DNA from: Rhyzopertha dominica
Lineage: Eukaryota > Arthropoda > Insecta > Coleoptera > Bostrichidae
DNA length: 64,000 nucleotides
Assembly (NCBI GenBank): GCA_025024175.1
Contig: QCXZ01000001.1
Span: 32,110,942 to 32,174,941, forward strand
Direction: 5' to 3'
Part shown: in pieces, positions 44,928-56,379 of the stretch
How positions within the stretch are numbered: position 1 is the stretch's first letter
How the letters are laid out: every line of letters begins with the position of its first letter
The notes under the pieces: model-generated
What the model was told of the DNA's origin: nothing
What the model saw: only the letters and a program-made list of their open reading frames with translations
Database searches by the model: none
Translations under genes and position numbers: made by a program

Positions 44928-47812
44928 CTAGGTTCTCATAATACGTTACGGTGCACCTTACCATCTAGTATAAAAAAATTAAATATATTTTACCAAAACG
45001 TGCGAGGCTTAAGAACAAAATTAAACGACTTTCAAAATGCTGTACTCCTCAACGATTATGACATAATTTTAATTACTGAATCTTGGCTGTTGGATGGTAT
45101 CTACAATGAAGAATTTATTGATAATCGTTACATAGTTTATCGTCACGACAGATCATCAGCAACTAGTAACAAGTCAAGAGGCGGTGGAGTGTTCATTGCA
45201 GTAAAACGTCAATTTCCTTCACATAAATTGCTATCCAGCTCTAATGATGTCGAGGAAATTTTGGTGAAGGTGCACTGTGATCGTGAATCTGTGATAGTTG
45301 GTGTAGTGTAGTCTATATTCCTCCTGGATCATCGATGCAGTATTACTCGAATCATGCTTCTTCGGTCGAGAATATCATTTCCAATAATGAAGATACCTCC
45401 ATCTTAATTACTGGTGATTACAACCTGCCCAATATTATTTGGCATAAGGATCCTGATCTCCCAGGATTTTATGGAACCGAAATCAACAGTGACATTGAAA
45501 TCTGCATCTGTGATAGGTTTTCATTGCTAGGATTGACTCAGTTCAACAATATTTTGAATTGCAATAATGTAATTTTGGATCTAGTTTTTTCGAATAACTG
45601 TGATATAGTTGTTACTGAATGTTTACCTCTTACAAACTGTGACATTTTTCATCCACCCTTAGAAATTAATTACTTTAAATACAATGAACTAAAAACCCCC
45701 CACATACTATTTTTACGACTTTAAGAATGCAAATTATGATGCCTTAAATTGGTTATTATGTAGCGTCGATTGGAGCATACTGTATAACAGTAACGATATT
45801 AATCAATGTGTTGATCATTTCTATTTTATTTTGGAAGATATTATGGAGCGTTGTCTAACTAAACGAATAAATAACAAATCAAATTTTCCTTCTTGGTTCA
45901 ACAAAGATATTATTAAACTCATTAAAAGTAAACGTCATATCCATCGCAAATTTAAAATATCTAAGTCTGATGCAGATTATTCTGACTTTGTTGAACTAAG
46001 AAAACGATGATGCGATGGTGCGGGAAGCTTACTCCGATTATATTTCTAATGTAGAAAATTCTATTCCTAATAACACCAAATTGTTCTGGAAATATATTAA
46101 ATCCAAAAATAAAAACTGTAATTCGGTGCCTGGTTTTTTGCACCATGGAGAAAAACATGCATCAGATGGAGCTGACATTGCTGCGCTTCTGGCAAGCTAC
46201 TTTGGTTCTACTTATAAGCCATTTATGTCTTTGGATAATTCTGATTTAGAAAAATCACTAAAAAACCCAGTTTCTTACAACAAACTTTTTATTTCTGTTG
46301 AGGAGCTTAACAAAAGTCTAAGAGAGGTGGCGGTTGATGGTATGGCAGGTCCTGACTTAATTCCTCCTATTTTTATTAAAAGTTGTGCTGAATCTTTAGC
46401 ATTCCCCCTTTTTATAATCTATAATATTTCACTTTCTCAAGGCAACTTTCCAGACTATTGGAAAATGTGTTATTTTATTCCTATTTTTAAAAAGGGGGAT
46501 AGGTCTGATGTGACAAACTATCGACCGATTACTATTCAGTCATGTATTCCTAAAATTCTTGACAAACTTGTCACTACCAAATTACCTTTTATTTTTAAGG
46601 AAACTATTATTGATGAACAGCACGGGTTTTTGTCGGGTAAATCAACCGCTACTAATTTGTTTTCATACGTAAATTTTATCTGTAATTGTTTAGAGAGGGG
46701 CTTTGTGGTTGACGCTGTTTACACTGACTTCAGCAAAGCTTTTGATAGTATCAACCATGAAAGATTGGTATGTAAATTGGGTGGGTACGATTTGTGTGGA
46801 CCGCTTTTGTCTTGGATAGAATCATTCCTTACTAATCGTGCTCACATCTTGAATATCAATGGTTATAGGTCAGATCCTTTTAATTCAACGTCAGGAGTTC
46901 CTCAGGGATCCCACTTAGGCCCGTTGTTGTTTTTGTTATACATAAACGATATTAAAGATGAAATACAATTTTCAAAATTTCTGCTATTTGCTGACGAACT
47001 AAAAATTTTCTTAAATATTAAATGTTATAATGACCATGTCAATTTTCAAAGTGATTTGGATCGTATTTATAGGTGGTGTGTTAGGAACGGCCTTGATTTA
47101 AACCCAGATAAGTGTAAATCAATCTGTTTCTGCAGGAAGAGCATTATCACTGTTTATCCATACTTTTTAAATGGCGTAGGGTTGGAGAATGTGCAGTTTA
47201 TCAGAGACCTTGGGGGTAATTGTTGACTCCAAATTAAAATTTAATTACCATATTGATAGCATCGTATCCAAAGCCAGTAAAATGTTAGGATTCTTAAAAA
47301 GGTCAACAAAAGACTTTGTAAGCATTCGTTCCTTAATAGTTTTATATTCTAGTCTTGTACGTAGCATTGTAGATTACTGTAATTTAATTTGGTCACCTTA
47401 TTTTGTGTTTCAAGTAACTATATTGGAAAATGTTCAAAAAATATTTGTAAAATACTTATGTTATAAGTCTAAAATTACCTTCAGTAACGAATTGTACTCT
47501 TATTTTTTGAACTATTTTGGTCTTCATTTTTTATCAACTCGGCGCACTTATTTCGACATTTGCTTTACTCAAAAGGTTCTCAGTGGGCAGTGTAACTGTA
47601 TGGAACTTGTGGAAATGTTTTTACTGCATGTACCTCAGCGCATAGTTCGTAACACTCCGTTACTGCAGGTTTCTACCCACAGAACGTTGTATGGTTGCAA
47701 CTGCCCAAGGGATAGATGTAGTCTAAGTGTTAATCTTTTCTGTAATAACCTAGATCTTTTTTCTAAAAATTGCAAATTTAAAGCAGATTTAAAACGAGTT
47801 CTAAAATTTTAA
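44928..47812 (+). pseudogene. ORF2: apurinic-type endonuclease plus reverse transcriptase
   Basis: The endonuclease opens with IFYQNVRGLRTK near 44985 and shows ITESWL (catalytic Glu), GGGVFIAV and, after a frameshift at 45305, ITGDYNLP. A further shift near 45715 and a stop near 46008 follow. RT (46015-47226) has motif A YTDFSKAFDSINHE, motif B SGVPQGSHLGPLLFLLYIND and motif C FADELK. The usual second Asp of FADD is Glu (codon 46996-46998). A last shift near 47210 joins to the C-terminal frame (47189-47812) with DSKLKFNYHID and RSIVDYCNLIWSP. The start is not an ATG that I can see, as ORF2 is open directly from the ORF1 stop. Confidence 0.85.
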
Positions 47813-47939
47813 ACTCCTTTTCTCCATGTTTTGTAGTAGTTACTTCTTGATTCATTTTTTATTGTATATTATATGTTTAGATATTTTTAAATTGCTTGAG
47901 GGCGTTAAANAAAGATTATTATTATATATAGTATTATTA

Positions 47940-48330
47940 TTTATTGCAGTGCCATAATTCATTTCTAAATATTGTAGGGAATTAAGAAATTATCTCAGAA
48001 ACCTAGTTTTGTGTTGAAATTTGTAGTGATTATTTTTTGATGCACTGATTTGTGCTTATGTAGAATACAACTAATGTATGCAGGTCATGGATAGAAAGTT
48101 TATCTAATCCAAGTTCTTTAATATAATCTCGACCTAGCAGATTACTGAATGCAACCCCAGAAAATAATAACTTCAAGTTATTTTACACTGACTACTATTT
48201 TTTCTACCAATGGTACTAAATGTCCAAAAAAACGGGATAATTTTGTAGATGTAGGCTGTAACGTAGGATTTCCAATTAGATTCCAGACTTGCTCATTAGT
48301 AGTGGTAGCACAGCTATCTGTATCTGGTTC
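47940..48330. other. Non-coding stretch
   Basis: Flank between the non-LTR tail and the Gypsy gag relic; nothing recognised. Confidence 0.4.
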
Positions 48331-48334
48331 CATA

Positions 48335-49250
48335 TCAATCATAATAATAATTCATTGTAGTTTTCATCCAAATTAGAAATATTTTCTTGAATTCCGTTTG
48401 TCTGTTTTCTGTGAGAATTATTTTGAGCAAATCTGTTATTAAATTAAAGGCGTCAACTTTTTTAATTTGAAGTATTCGTCGTATTTCCTGATTAGTAGAT
48501 TTTTTTCTGCAGACACTAGCAATACGGCCCTTAGTAGAACAGACTAGGCATGTAGTTTCTTTAAAACAATATTCTCTACGTAAATGTAATTCTCCGCATG
48601 AATGACACTGACTGTTTACATTTGATTGATTTTTTTTGTATTGGAGTATTTGAGACATTTTTTCAGTGTGTGTGGAATTCCTTGAAATATTCGTAGATGA
48701 ATATTTTCCTCTGAATGTAGTTTTTTTGAACTAAATTGGTGCCAAAATGTAAAGTAGAAGAATTCATATGCAATAAACTTTCGTCGGTTAATGTACTCTT
48801 ACGTAGCAGCTAATGTTTGAAGATTTTTTTGTAGAAGTTGTTTTCTAATCGTATCATTACAAACACCCATCAGAAAAAAATTTAATTAGAGCATCTTCAT
48901 AGAAGTTCGCAGGGAATTCACAAGTTTGTGTAGCTTTTTTAATGGCATTCGCAAACTCTGTAGGTAAGTGATTGGTCCGGGGCCTGCTTTTGCCTAAAAA
49001 AATTATATCTTTCAGTAGATTTGAAAGTTAGCCGCAAATATTTTTTTCTTAAAAATCAAGTAGTTTCTCGTAACCATAATATGTAGGTGCTTTTGGTCTA
49101 CACAACAAGACTAATGCTTGAAATGGATTACTTGAAAGTGAATCGATGAGCAATGCTCGTTTCAAAGTTGTATCAGAAATATCACTTATATAAGTAAGTC
49201 CTTATCAAAATCCGAATAATATTCTTCGTTATATTTGTATTTACAGCCTC
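48335..49250 (-). pseudogene. Gypsy-type gag remnant
   Basis: On the minus strand a reading near 49160-49090 gives LIDSLSSNPFQALVLLCRP and then YYGYEKLL. Near 48970-48880 it gives LPTEFANAIKKATQTCEFP and YEDALIKFFSDGC, then KQLLQKNLQTLAA near 48830. The 107-codon frame 48335-48658 holds zinc-knuckle-like CHSCGELHL and CLVCSTKGRIASVC, in which the His of the second knuckle (KGH) is Arg. This is a gag order of Ty3/Gypsy elements distinct from the complete copy at 2.6 kb. No pol or LTR was seen. Confidence 0.65.
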
Positions 49251-49420
49251 TTCCCATTATCTGTTTTTATCATTCGCCGCCTCCTTAGCCGCGATGCGAT
49301 TTGAAGATATGTATTGTAGTAGAATGAATATTATGCTGGTATGCCACGCTTGCAATATATTAGCTGTTCGTTATCAGTAATGTACGTGGAAGAAGACATA
49401 ATCATATATAGGTAATTGAT

Positions 49421-49640
49421 TCAAAAATTTTTGAACGAAATTGTCAAATTTGACACTGGGCGGTAATTAGCAACAAAACTCCGATCGCCTGATTTAAAGA
49501 TAAGCAAAACCGCAACAGTTTTCCAGATTCTAGGAAAGACGCCTTCTTTTAACGATTTAACAAAAAAGCCACCTTTGGCGGCAGGTAAAGCAACAAAATT
49601 GCGGTTTGGCATGAGATCCATCTTCGAGTATCTTGTTCAC
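49421..49640 (-). pseudogene. Non-LTR RT N-terminal fragment
   Basis: The minus strand reads VKSLKEGVFPRIWKTVAVL, then IFKSGDRSFVANYRPVSNLT, the region just before RT motif A in Jockey/CR1-like elements. The frame stops at 49421 and nothing further of the RT survives. Confidence 0.75.
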
Positions 49641-49849
49641 TGATCCACAGATATTAAAATGATTAAAAACGTCAATCAAGAAAGGCGTATTATTACCGAC
49701 CGACCTTGGTAATCTCAAGCGCAAGAGTGATGGCCCACAATACATCGTCTGGCAGCATTTATCACAACCCCATCACGCACGTTACTTCCTGTAAATGGAA
49801 CTTTAGTGCCTACTAACTCTCTCATTGTTAAAAAAATGATCGGTAATCC

Positions 49850-50120
49850 GTTATGGTCGATTTATTCATAGCTTCCGAGCGGGTATCGCAAATGGAAAAA
49901 TTTCACGGAAGCAGGCCTCTAATGCTTGGCGAACGGGACATGACTGGGCTGTTGGTTGATATATGGGCAATTTCGGCGTGTGGCGTCACGCCGCCGACGC
50001 CTACGCGGGGTCACTGCTTACCCTGCCGATGCACACGAGATCAGGCATTTTTTATAAATCGTCCCTTCGGCCGGAAGCACGTGGCACGGACAGATTTTTG
50101 AAATGCAATATTCATTAATG
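49850..50120. promoter_or_regulatory. GC-richer island, candidate conserved non-coding DNA
   Basis: GC- and CpG-rich (gcgtgtggcgtcacgccgcc, ccctgccgatgcacacg), with ttttataaatcg and a homeodomain-type attcattaatg at the right edge. An 82-codon frame covers it, but its product is not recognisable. Candidate host regulatory DNA, from composition only. Confidence 0.25.
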
Positions 50121-50129
50121 CTGGATTCA

Positions 50130-51177
50130 AGCTGTCACTCCACTAGTCCCTTTTTGTAACCTTAATATTACTGCAAACTGAATCTTTTCTTTGCAAATAT
50201 ATTAATGATGGCGCGGCTAAGAGTACCTACTACCAGCGTGACATATTTTAAAAATTTAATTTTTAATTTTTTCTGGTCCTTCTAACCAAAATAATTTGAT
50301 TGTATTCAGTATAAAATATTACTTATTGTATATGCAGATCCCAAATTGTTTACTTGTACGAGGGATAAGTTATAGCATTATGAATATTTAAGAGAATTTA
50401 GAAAATGTACCGGGTTAGTGATATATAGGGTATATCTTCCTGCACCGGCACAAAAGTGACTCGCTTCCTTGCAGCAAACTATCTTTTTGTGATGCATTAA
50501 ATAGAGCGAGGTGTTACGGAAAAAACTACTAAACGACAATAGAAGATAGCAAAAGCTTTATTTCTAAATGATAACGATCAGTCTATCATCCTTTTTGTTT
50601 CATAATTAATATTATGTAGATATCAGCACCTTTCGAATTCATGACTAAGGTGGCAAAACAAAAGGTTAGAGATCACATTTTAGAAGTCTCAAAACCGGGA
50701 ATGGTGAGATAAATGCACCTACCTACGCGAGACTTATCGATTTGCATCAGGCATTTCAGCAAACTTTACATGCCTTTTGTCAAAATAATGCATGAAGTGG
50801 AATTGAATTCAGATAACAACGGAATGGAAACTGAGGACCTGTCATGGAAAGAAATATTACTAATAACAACACCGATTCACTTGCAAACTGTACATGAAAC
50901 TATTTGGAACTGCGTGAATAAGTTAGGATTGATAAATTAGCTAGTAGAAGATCTAAACTTTTAAACCAAACCAAACGTTTCATATCGAAAACATCAACAA
51001 ATTATAAAAGCAAGGAACAAAAATTTTAATGCAAATGAGTACTATTACCACTTTTTTTTAATTTGTTGATTTTATTTATACAATGAGGACAAACCTTCTT
51101 CACAGTCAAACAGTATACTGTTCAGTGCAAAAGATATGTCAGTGGGCTGTACTTTCGACCCGTAATATTAACGTGGA
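50130..51177. other. Non-coding AT-rich stretch
   Basis: No recognised gene or repeat. Confidence 0.4.
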
Positions 51178-51185
51178 CACATCAG

Positions 51186-52033
51186 TAAGGTGACCAACTT
51201 TCCAAACCAGTAAATCCGGACGCCTTCAAGGTGCTGTTTGAAATATAGCATAAAGTAAAGAGGAATGGTCAGGCATGAGGTTATTTTTTTATTGTTATGG
51301 CCCGGTCAGCTTAGGGCAATTAGCCAGCTCATTACGTGTATCTTTATTATGACATTAAATTGTATACCTTACTTAATACATAATTAAACATTCACAACAT
51401 CCATGCCTTACGCGGGATTCGAACCCGCAGCCTACCTGGCCATAGGCGGCCGCGCTTCCGCGTTATCCACTAGATCAGCTAGGCCGGCGGGCATTAGGTT
51501 ATACCGGCTACGCAATTGCGCGCTGACACCACAGAACTAAATACATAGAAGTAATAAGCTCTTGTGATAAATAATTCTAGGGCAGGTAGGGTCAGTAAAT
51601 ATTATAATACCGAAACGTCATGGCAACGTCACACGAACAACAAACAGGACCTGGCGCACATCTCACCAATTACCATTCACTTTGTCACACCAACGAGTTA
51701 CTGCGCAGACTCGCTGCCCTACGAACAAGCAATATGGCAACATATGGGTCGTTAGAATATTTGCTCGCGCATGACCTAACAATGACGATGTCTGTGACAA
51801 ATGAAACTATGAAGTTAGATACGCTTGACTGCATGAGAAGACCACTGGCAACAATGAAAAAGTAAAATACCATGTGCACATTTTTTGCACACTATTTAGC
51901 CAAACCATAAAAAATCGGACAAATCCAAACAAAATTTTGAAAATCCGGACAAATCCGGATGCCATATCAAATACGGACTCATAAACAAAAATACAAACCT
52001 GTCCGGGCTAAATCCGGACGGTTGGTCACCTTA
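51186..52033. mobile_element. Non-autonomous hAT-type element with 8-bp target duplication
   Basis: taaggtgaccaac at 51186-51198 is the exact reverse complement of gttggtcacctta at 52021-52033. The 8 bases cacatcag lie immediately outside on both sides (51178-51185 and 52034-52041). An 8-bp duplication and the TAAGG end (fitting the hAT YARNG consensus) define the superfamily. Subterminal aatccggac-type words recur at both ends. There is no transposase frame. A SINE sits inside, so the pre-insertion element was about 630 bp. Confidence 0.9.
51285..51490 (-). mobile_element. tRNA-derived SINE inserted in the hAT element
   Basis: On the minus strand there is a tRNA-like head with an A box (TAGCTGATCTAGTGG, 51467-51481) and a perfect B box (GGTTCGAATCC, 51415-51425). 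A unique body with GAGCTGGCTAATTGCCC follows, then an A-rich tail (caataaaaaaataa). It is flanked by ggcatgaggttat (51272-51284) and ggcattaggttat (51490-51502), a 13-bp target duplication with one mismatch. The head's acceptor stem does not pair well, so it is not a functional tRNA gene. The boxes would recruit RNA polymerase III; a LINE supplies mobility in such elements. Confidence 0.85.
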
Positions 52034-52041
52034 CACATCAG

Positions 52042-54884
52042 ATATCAGATGCATTGCAGAAAAGGTTATGGCTTTAATGCGTTAATGCTCGCATGCTGTT
52101 GATTCAGTATTCTCAGATTAGGTTGGTTTACATTATAAGATGTATCAAACACAACCATGTCTGATTGTTTGAAATGTCTCACGAAACACAAACATCAAGA
52201 GTTTTACTTAATGCTATAGATTAGGATATGCATCACAAATTGCTGTTATCCACTGTTCACGAGTCTTCATTCCGTAGCAGTTGAAAAACGGTCGCTTCCC
52301 TGGTGCAATCTATTCGACATGATTATTACTTTTGCTTTTTCAAATGTAAACATTCACACAATACCTACATACGTATCGTATCCGTACATAAGCATAAGCC
52401 TTGCGTATACAGAGTTCTGTTTCAGCGTTATTGCTAATTGGGCAAAATACCTATTGGCACCGCTATATGGCACTTACAAGAGATGTTGCGTAGTCACTAG
52501 ATGATAAAGTACCGCAATTGTCCGCCATTTTAGTGCAAAATAGCAACGGTAAATTTAAATGTTTATGTGGAAGACGGGATCAAACCTATTTGGTTTGTAT
52601 GGCTTTGGTTTCATCGATTTTAGTGCAAAAATATGGACAATGAATAATTGCGGTACTGTAATATATTTAGTGACTGTAATGTTGCGGCATTGAATGTACC
52701 ACGAAACGAAAAGACGTGTCCACGTCAAAATCGATGATTAAATATTTCCTTCGTACGTACTGCTAGAAGACAAGTGCTGTTAGCAGGATCTTGTACGGTG
52801 AAAGTGGAGCTTCCGGCAGTAAGTACGCTTTGTACAGTCGTCCTTCAAAAATAGCTTCCAGAAGGACAAATGTTTAAATACTCTATCACTGACAGTAACA
52901 GTAGGGTTGGAGCTGACAATGATGCTCTCCTACTAGATCAAAGTAGCGCAAAGATGAAGTACATCATTCACCAATTCATTTCCAAGAAAGGATATCAAAG
53001 TTAAGCTGAATCTGCACTTACTTTTATTAACTCTTGAAAGCCCTATCTGTCTTTATCTGTTCATGTTTCTGAAACGGAAAGCATATGTTATTAAGAAAAC
53101 ACGCACTAGAAAACCAACATAATTTCAATTACGATAATAATAAAATAATAACGGAAAAACACACAAAAACGATTATTACTTGAAATGATACACATAAAAA
53201 AATAAATAAGACAGTAAATAATAGAACTGATGTACAAGGACTTGGTATTGTATATTATAACAGTATTAAAATGGTGGAAGTAATCCACTGAAACGTTGCT
53301 AAATTAAAGACAACTATATCAAATATTTGGAGAAATACCAGCAAGAAAAAAACCATATATATGTTAGATAGTTATTTTACTTCCTGTTCTTCATAACCTT
53401 TATGTAAATATTATAATATATACATTGATTATGAAAGGTTCAAATGCATAACCATTTATTGGTAAGAGGGGATGCTAAGGTTACTATTAAAAACCCAAAT
53501 TAACAAAGAATTTGGAAATTTTAATAAAGGAAATAGCCAAGCATATTACAAGAATTTTGCAATATTCTTCTTGGAAGTAATAAATCCTGTAAAATCTGTA
53601 GTAGGGCCTCTCAAGCTGATATCTATACTTACTTAACAATCAGGTACACAAATACTAATCTCATTCATATTATTAAGTTACTATCTACTACATGATGTGT
53701 GGTCTGCCGTTGTTACCAACTAATTTAAAAGCAACATGCAAAAATGAAGCATCAACTCCCATACCTGTGCGCGTTTAAAGTACACCAAAACAGAACTGCC
53801 AACGTTCAGAGATACTGAAGCTGAAATATTTTCACTTTGACGTCTTCACACTCTTTGTCGACCATCANATTATCGCATGCAAATATGTATTTTATCGCTA
53901 TAAAAAACTTCAGTCCCTTGTTGAAGATTCCAACCGCGCAAACTGCAAACGTCGCTTTCGATGGATAGATATGTAGTTGTGGTCCGATGGCGAAATGAAA
54001 CAATTATCCCCGAGTCTCCTCCTATTTATTTAAACTACTAACACTGTTAGAAGACGATTGAATTATTGAATCTCCTTAGTGTGTTAAGTACAGGAAAACG
54101 ACCATCAACCATTATCATCTATTTTTTCAAATCTTGCTCTTTCTCAAATTCGTCATTCTTTAAGTACAATTACCGCGCATCTTGAACAATAGTGTGAGTT
54201 ATTATTTGCCACTTTACTAGATCCATAAGGCCATCCTTGAAAGCAACATCCGCAACAGTCGACGGTGTTGTTGTCGCTTGCAGATTCAGTTTCAAAATAA
54301 ATGGGCCTATCTTCATTTTTATGTAAATAAAGAACTTCTTTAGTTTTCAACTGATTCAGCGAGTTAGCTTTTGTGCTTTCTTCAAATCTGCTATGGGAGA
54401 AAAGTACAGACAACAGAAATAAAAAAAAACTATAAATATTTAGCACCTTCCGTACAACCAAGAATTTGGAGCGTCTACAATTATTTTTGGTGACTATCTA
54501 CTTGTTCCTGCTCGCCAACTCTTTTGTTGGATTACTTCGTGAAAATGGAAGAGCCTTGTTTAAAACGTATACGGAAGTGACTTTATTTCCCAAAAGCATT
54601 GCAAGCAAAAAATATACATTTCCAAGACAGAAATTAATTCTGATAGGATGTTGCGATTTTATTTTCAGTTTAGCTACCGCCCACGGCTACTCTCAAAGAC
54701 TTACAAATGGGAAGAGGGAAAATTTATGGGGCCATCAATTTCAGCTGTGATTTTAGATATCTGCGGTCAACCGCGGGTGCTAGAAGCTTACAATGTGCTT
54801 CTCGTTATTGCTTTATCAGCCACAAATGTATTCGCAAAACATTTAAATGTCAGTGTAAAAATTCTTACAAAACGTAACTTACTG
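52042..54884. other. Non-coding AT-rich stretch with one unusual ORF
   Basis: No recognised gene. The minus-strand frame 54153-54461 is Cys-rich after a hydrophobic start but lacks an ATG (see findings). Confidence 0.4.
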
Positions 54885-54886
54885 TA

Positions 54887-56377
54887 CAGGGTGTCCAACG
54901 AAAACCTTTAGTTGGAAGTAACTGTGACAATAAAAATTTTAGGTTTTTAAAAGTTGACACTAATTCGAGTGTTATTTGAACTAAAATATTTTCCGACTGC
55001 TACAAATTCCGGTAATACTGAAAGTAGCAGGAAATTTCATTATTTTAAATGGAATACCATGTATTTTTCATATTTTTTGATTCCACGATACATTTTAGGG
55101 TGTTTGTTCAAGGCGACTGTATCTAAAATCAACTGTTCCAGACACTGCCTACATTAGATATTAGTTTCCTCATGCATTTTCAGGTGTTTATAAGTAATAA
55201 GCAGTTTTCTTAAATTTTTTAAACAATTTTATATTAAAATCAGCTATACATCTGGATAGAAATGTACCGTAAAAATCACTAAAATTATTGTCTTAATGAA
55301 ATTCTTACTGCTGTTAAAACGGTTGTGTTACAGTTATTCTATTAGTAGCTAATTTTTCTTATTCTATTCCAAGACATTGTTTGCCATCCATTTACCAACA
55401 CACATTTCTTCTACAACTTCTGCAATATTATCTCTATCATGAGGAGCAGCAGTTGCATCGGTTATTGGTTAATTGTCACAGCTTTTCTTAAATGTTGTTT
55501 AAAATTGTATGTACCACTCGGTGTTCAAATTTACCTCATATATATGCAGAAACAGAATGATATCATTTTTAATTGCACAATAAACATTTAATTGTTAACG
55601 ATAATATTGAAGTTTCCTGACACAGTGACAGTGACGCTGTGAAATAAGCCGCAATATATTCCAATACCAGTTTCGGTTTCATCTAGTACCTTAGGTTTAA
55701 TTTTTGGCTTAAATTGCTAGATACCAATAGGTCTTCTAATAATATCGGTTGTTGGTAGTAGCTTTGAATATAGAATGTACATTCTATATTCAAAGGTAGT
55801 AGTCTATCAGGATATCACAGGTTCTGCTAGCTCTTCCGACACAATCATTATTAATTAATAATAAATTTAAAAAATTACACATTTTTGCGGTAATAGCTGC
55901 GACAGAACAGTTTTGACACCAGTAGGAACTTTTTAAAACAATTGTAATTGTTTCTATGGCACACTATCAATACAAATTTAACTGTTTATAAGATGAAATT
56001 GGTACCAACTTTAAGGAAACCCTCTTATAATTTGGTTGTAGGTAACGGATAAGAAAGATGATACTTGGGTTCAATGTTCACTAAACGTAATTAGCAATTA
56101 TGACCACATTGTAGATATTTAACAAAATACGAAGGTAGTAATAAATTGCATACTAATAGCCCTGTCAGAAAACCAAACAATATTTTTCAGTATTTACTGA
56201 TTTGAAGTTACTGAACTTTGAAGTAATGCATTCACATGCAATTTAGATATAAAATATAAAAAATATAGGGTTTAGAGTTAAGAAGTTACTGATTACTTCC
56301 TGTGTTACTGTGTCGAGAATCTTCCAATTTTTATATTCTCAGATATTTCTAACCGAAGGTTTTCATTGAACACCTTG
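54887..56377. mobile_element. TIR element, Tc1/mariner-like by its flanking TA
   Basis: cagggtgtccaacgaaaacc at 54887 is matched in reverse complement at the right end (ggttttcattgaacaccttg, ending 56377). About 31 bases are shared with several mismatches. TA precedes the left end; the right flank reads CA, so the duplication is imperfect. The 1.49-kb interior has no transposase frame that I can recognise and contains a perfect palindrome at 55762-55795. Confidence 0.55.
55762..55795. repeat. Perfect 34-bp palindrome
   Basis: Two 17-base arms with no spacer, centred between 55778 and 55779 (core atagaatgtacattctat). Confidence 0.97.
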
Positions 56378-56379
56378 CA

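Larger units (their letters stand above)
43911..47935 (+). mobile_element. Near full-length Jockey/CR1-like non-LTR retrotransposon
   Basis: ORF1 (43911-44927) and ORF2 (44928-47812) are in the expected order. A short 3' UTR and an ATT-rich tail (aaagattattattatatata) end near 47935. ORF2 follows the ORF1 stop directly. About six frameshifts or stops and a mutated RT active site make it inactive. The 5' end is uncertain; the 5' UTR probably reaches back to about 43800. No target duplication was found. Confidence 0.8.

Noticed and set aside
51401..51490. A functional tRNA gene on the minus strand
   Set aside because: The B box is perfect, but the acceptor stem pairs at only about four of seven positions and the anticodon arm is irregular. 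An A-rich tail and target duplication show it is a SINE.
51620..51865. 81-codon frame inside the hAT element
   Set aside because: No family resemblance, and it lies in the non-coding interior of a non-autonomous element.
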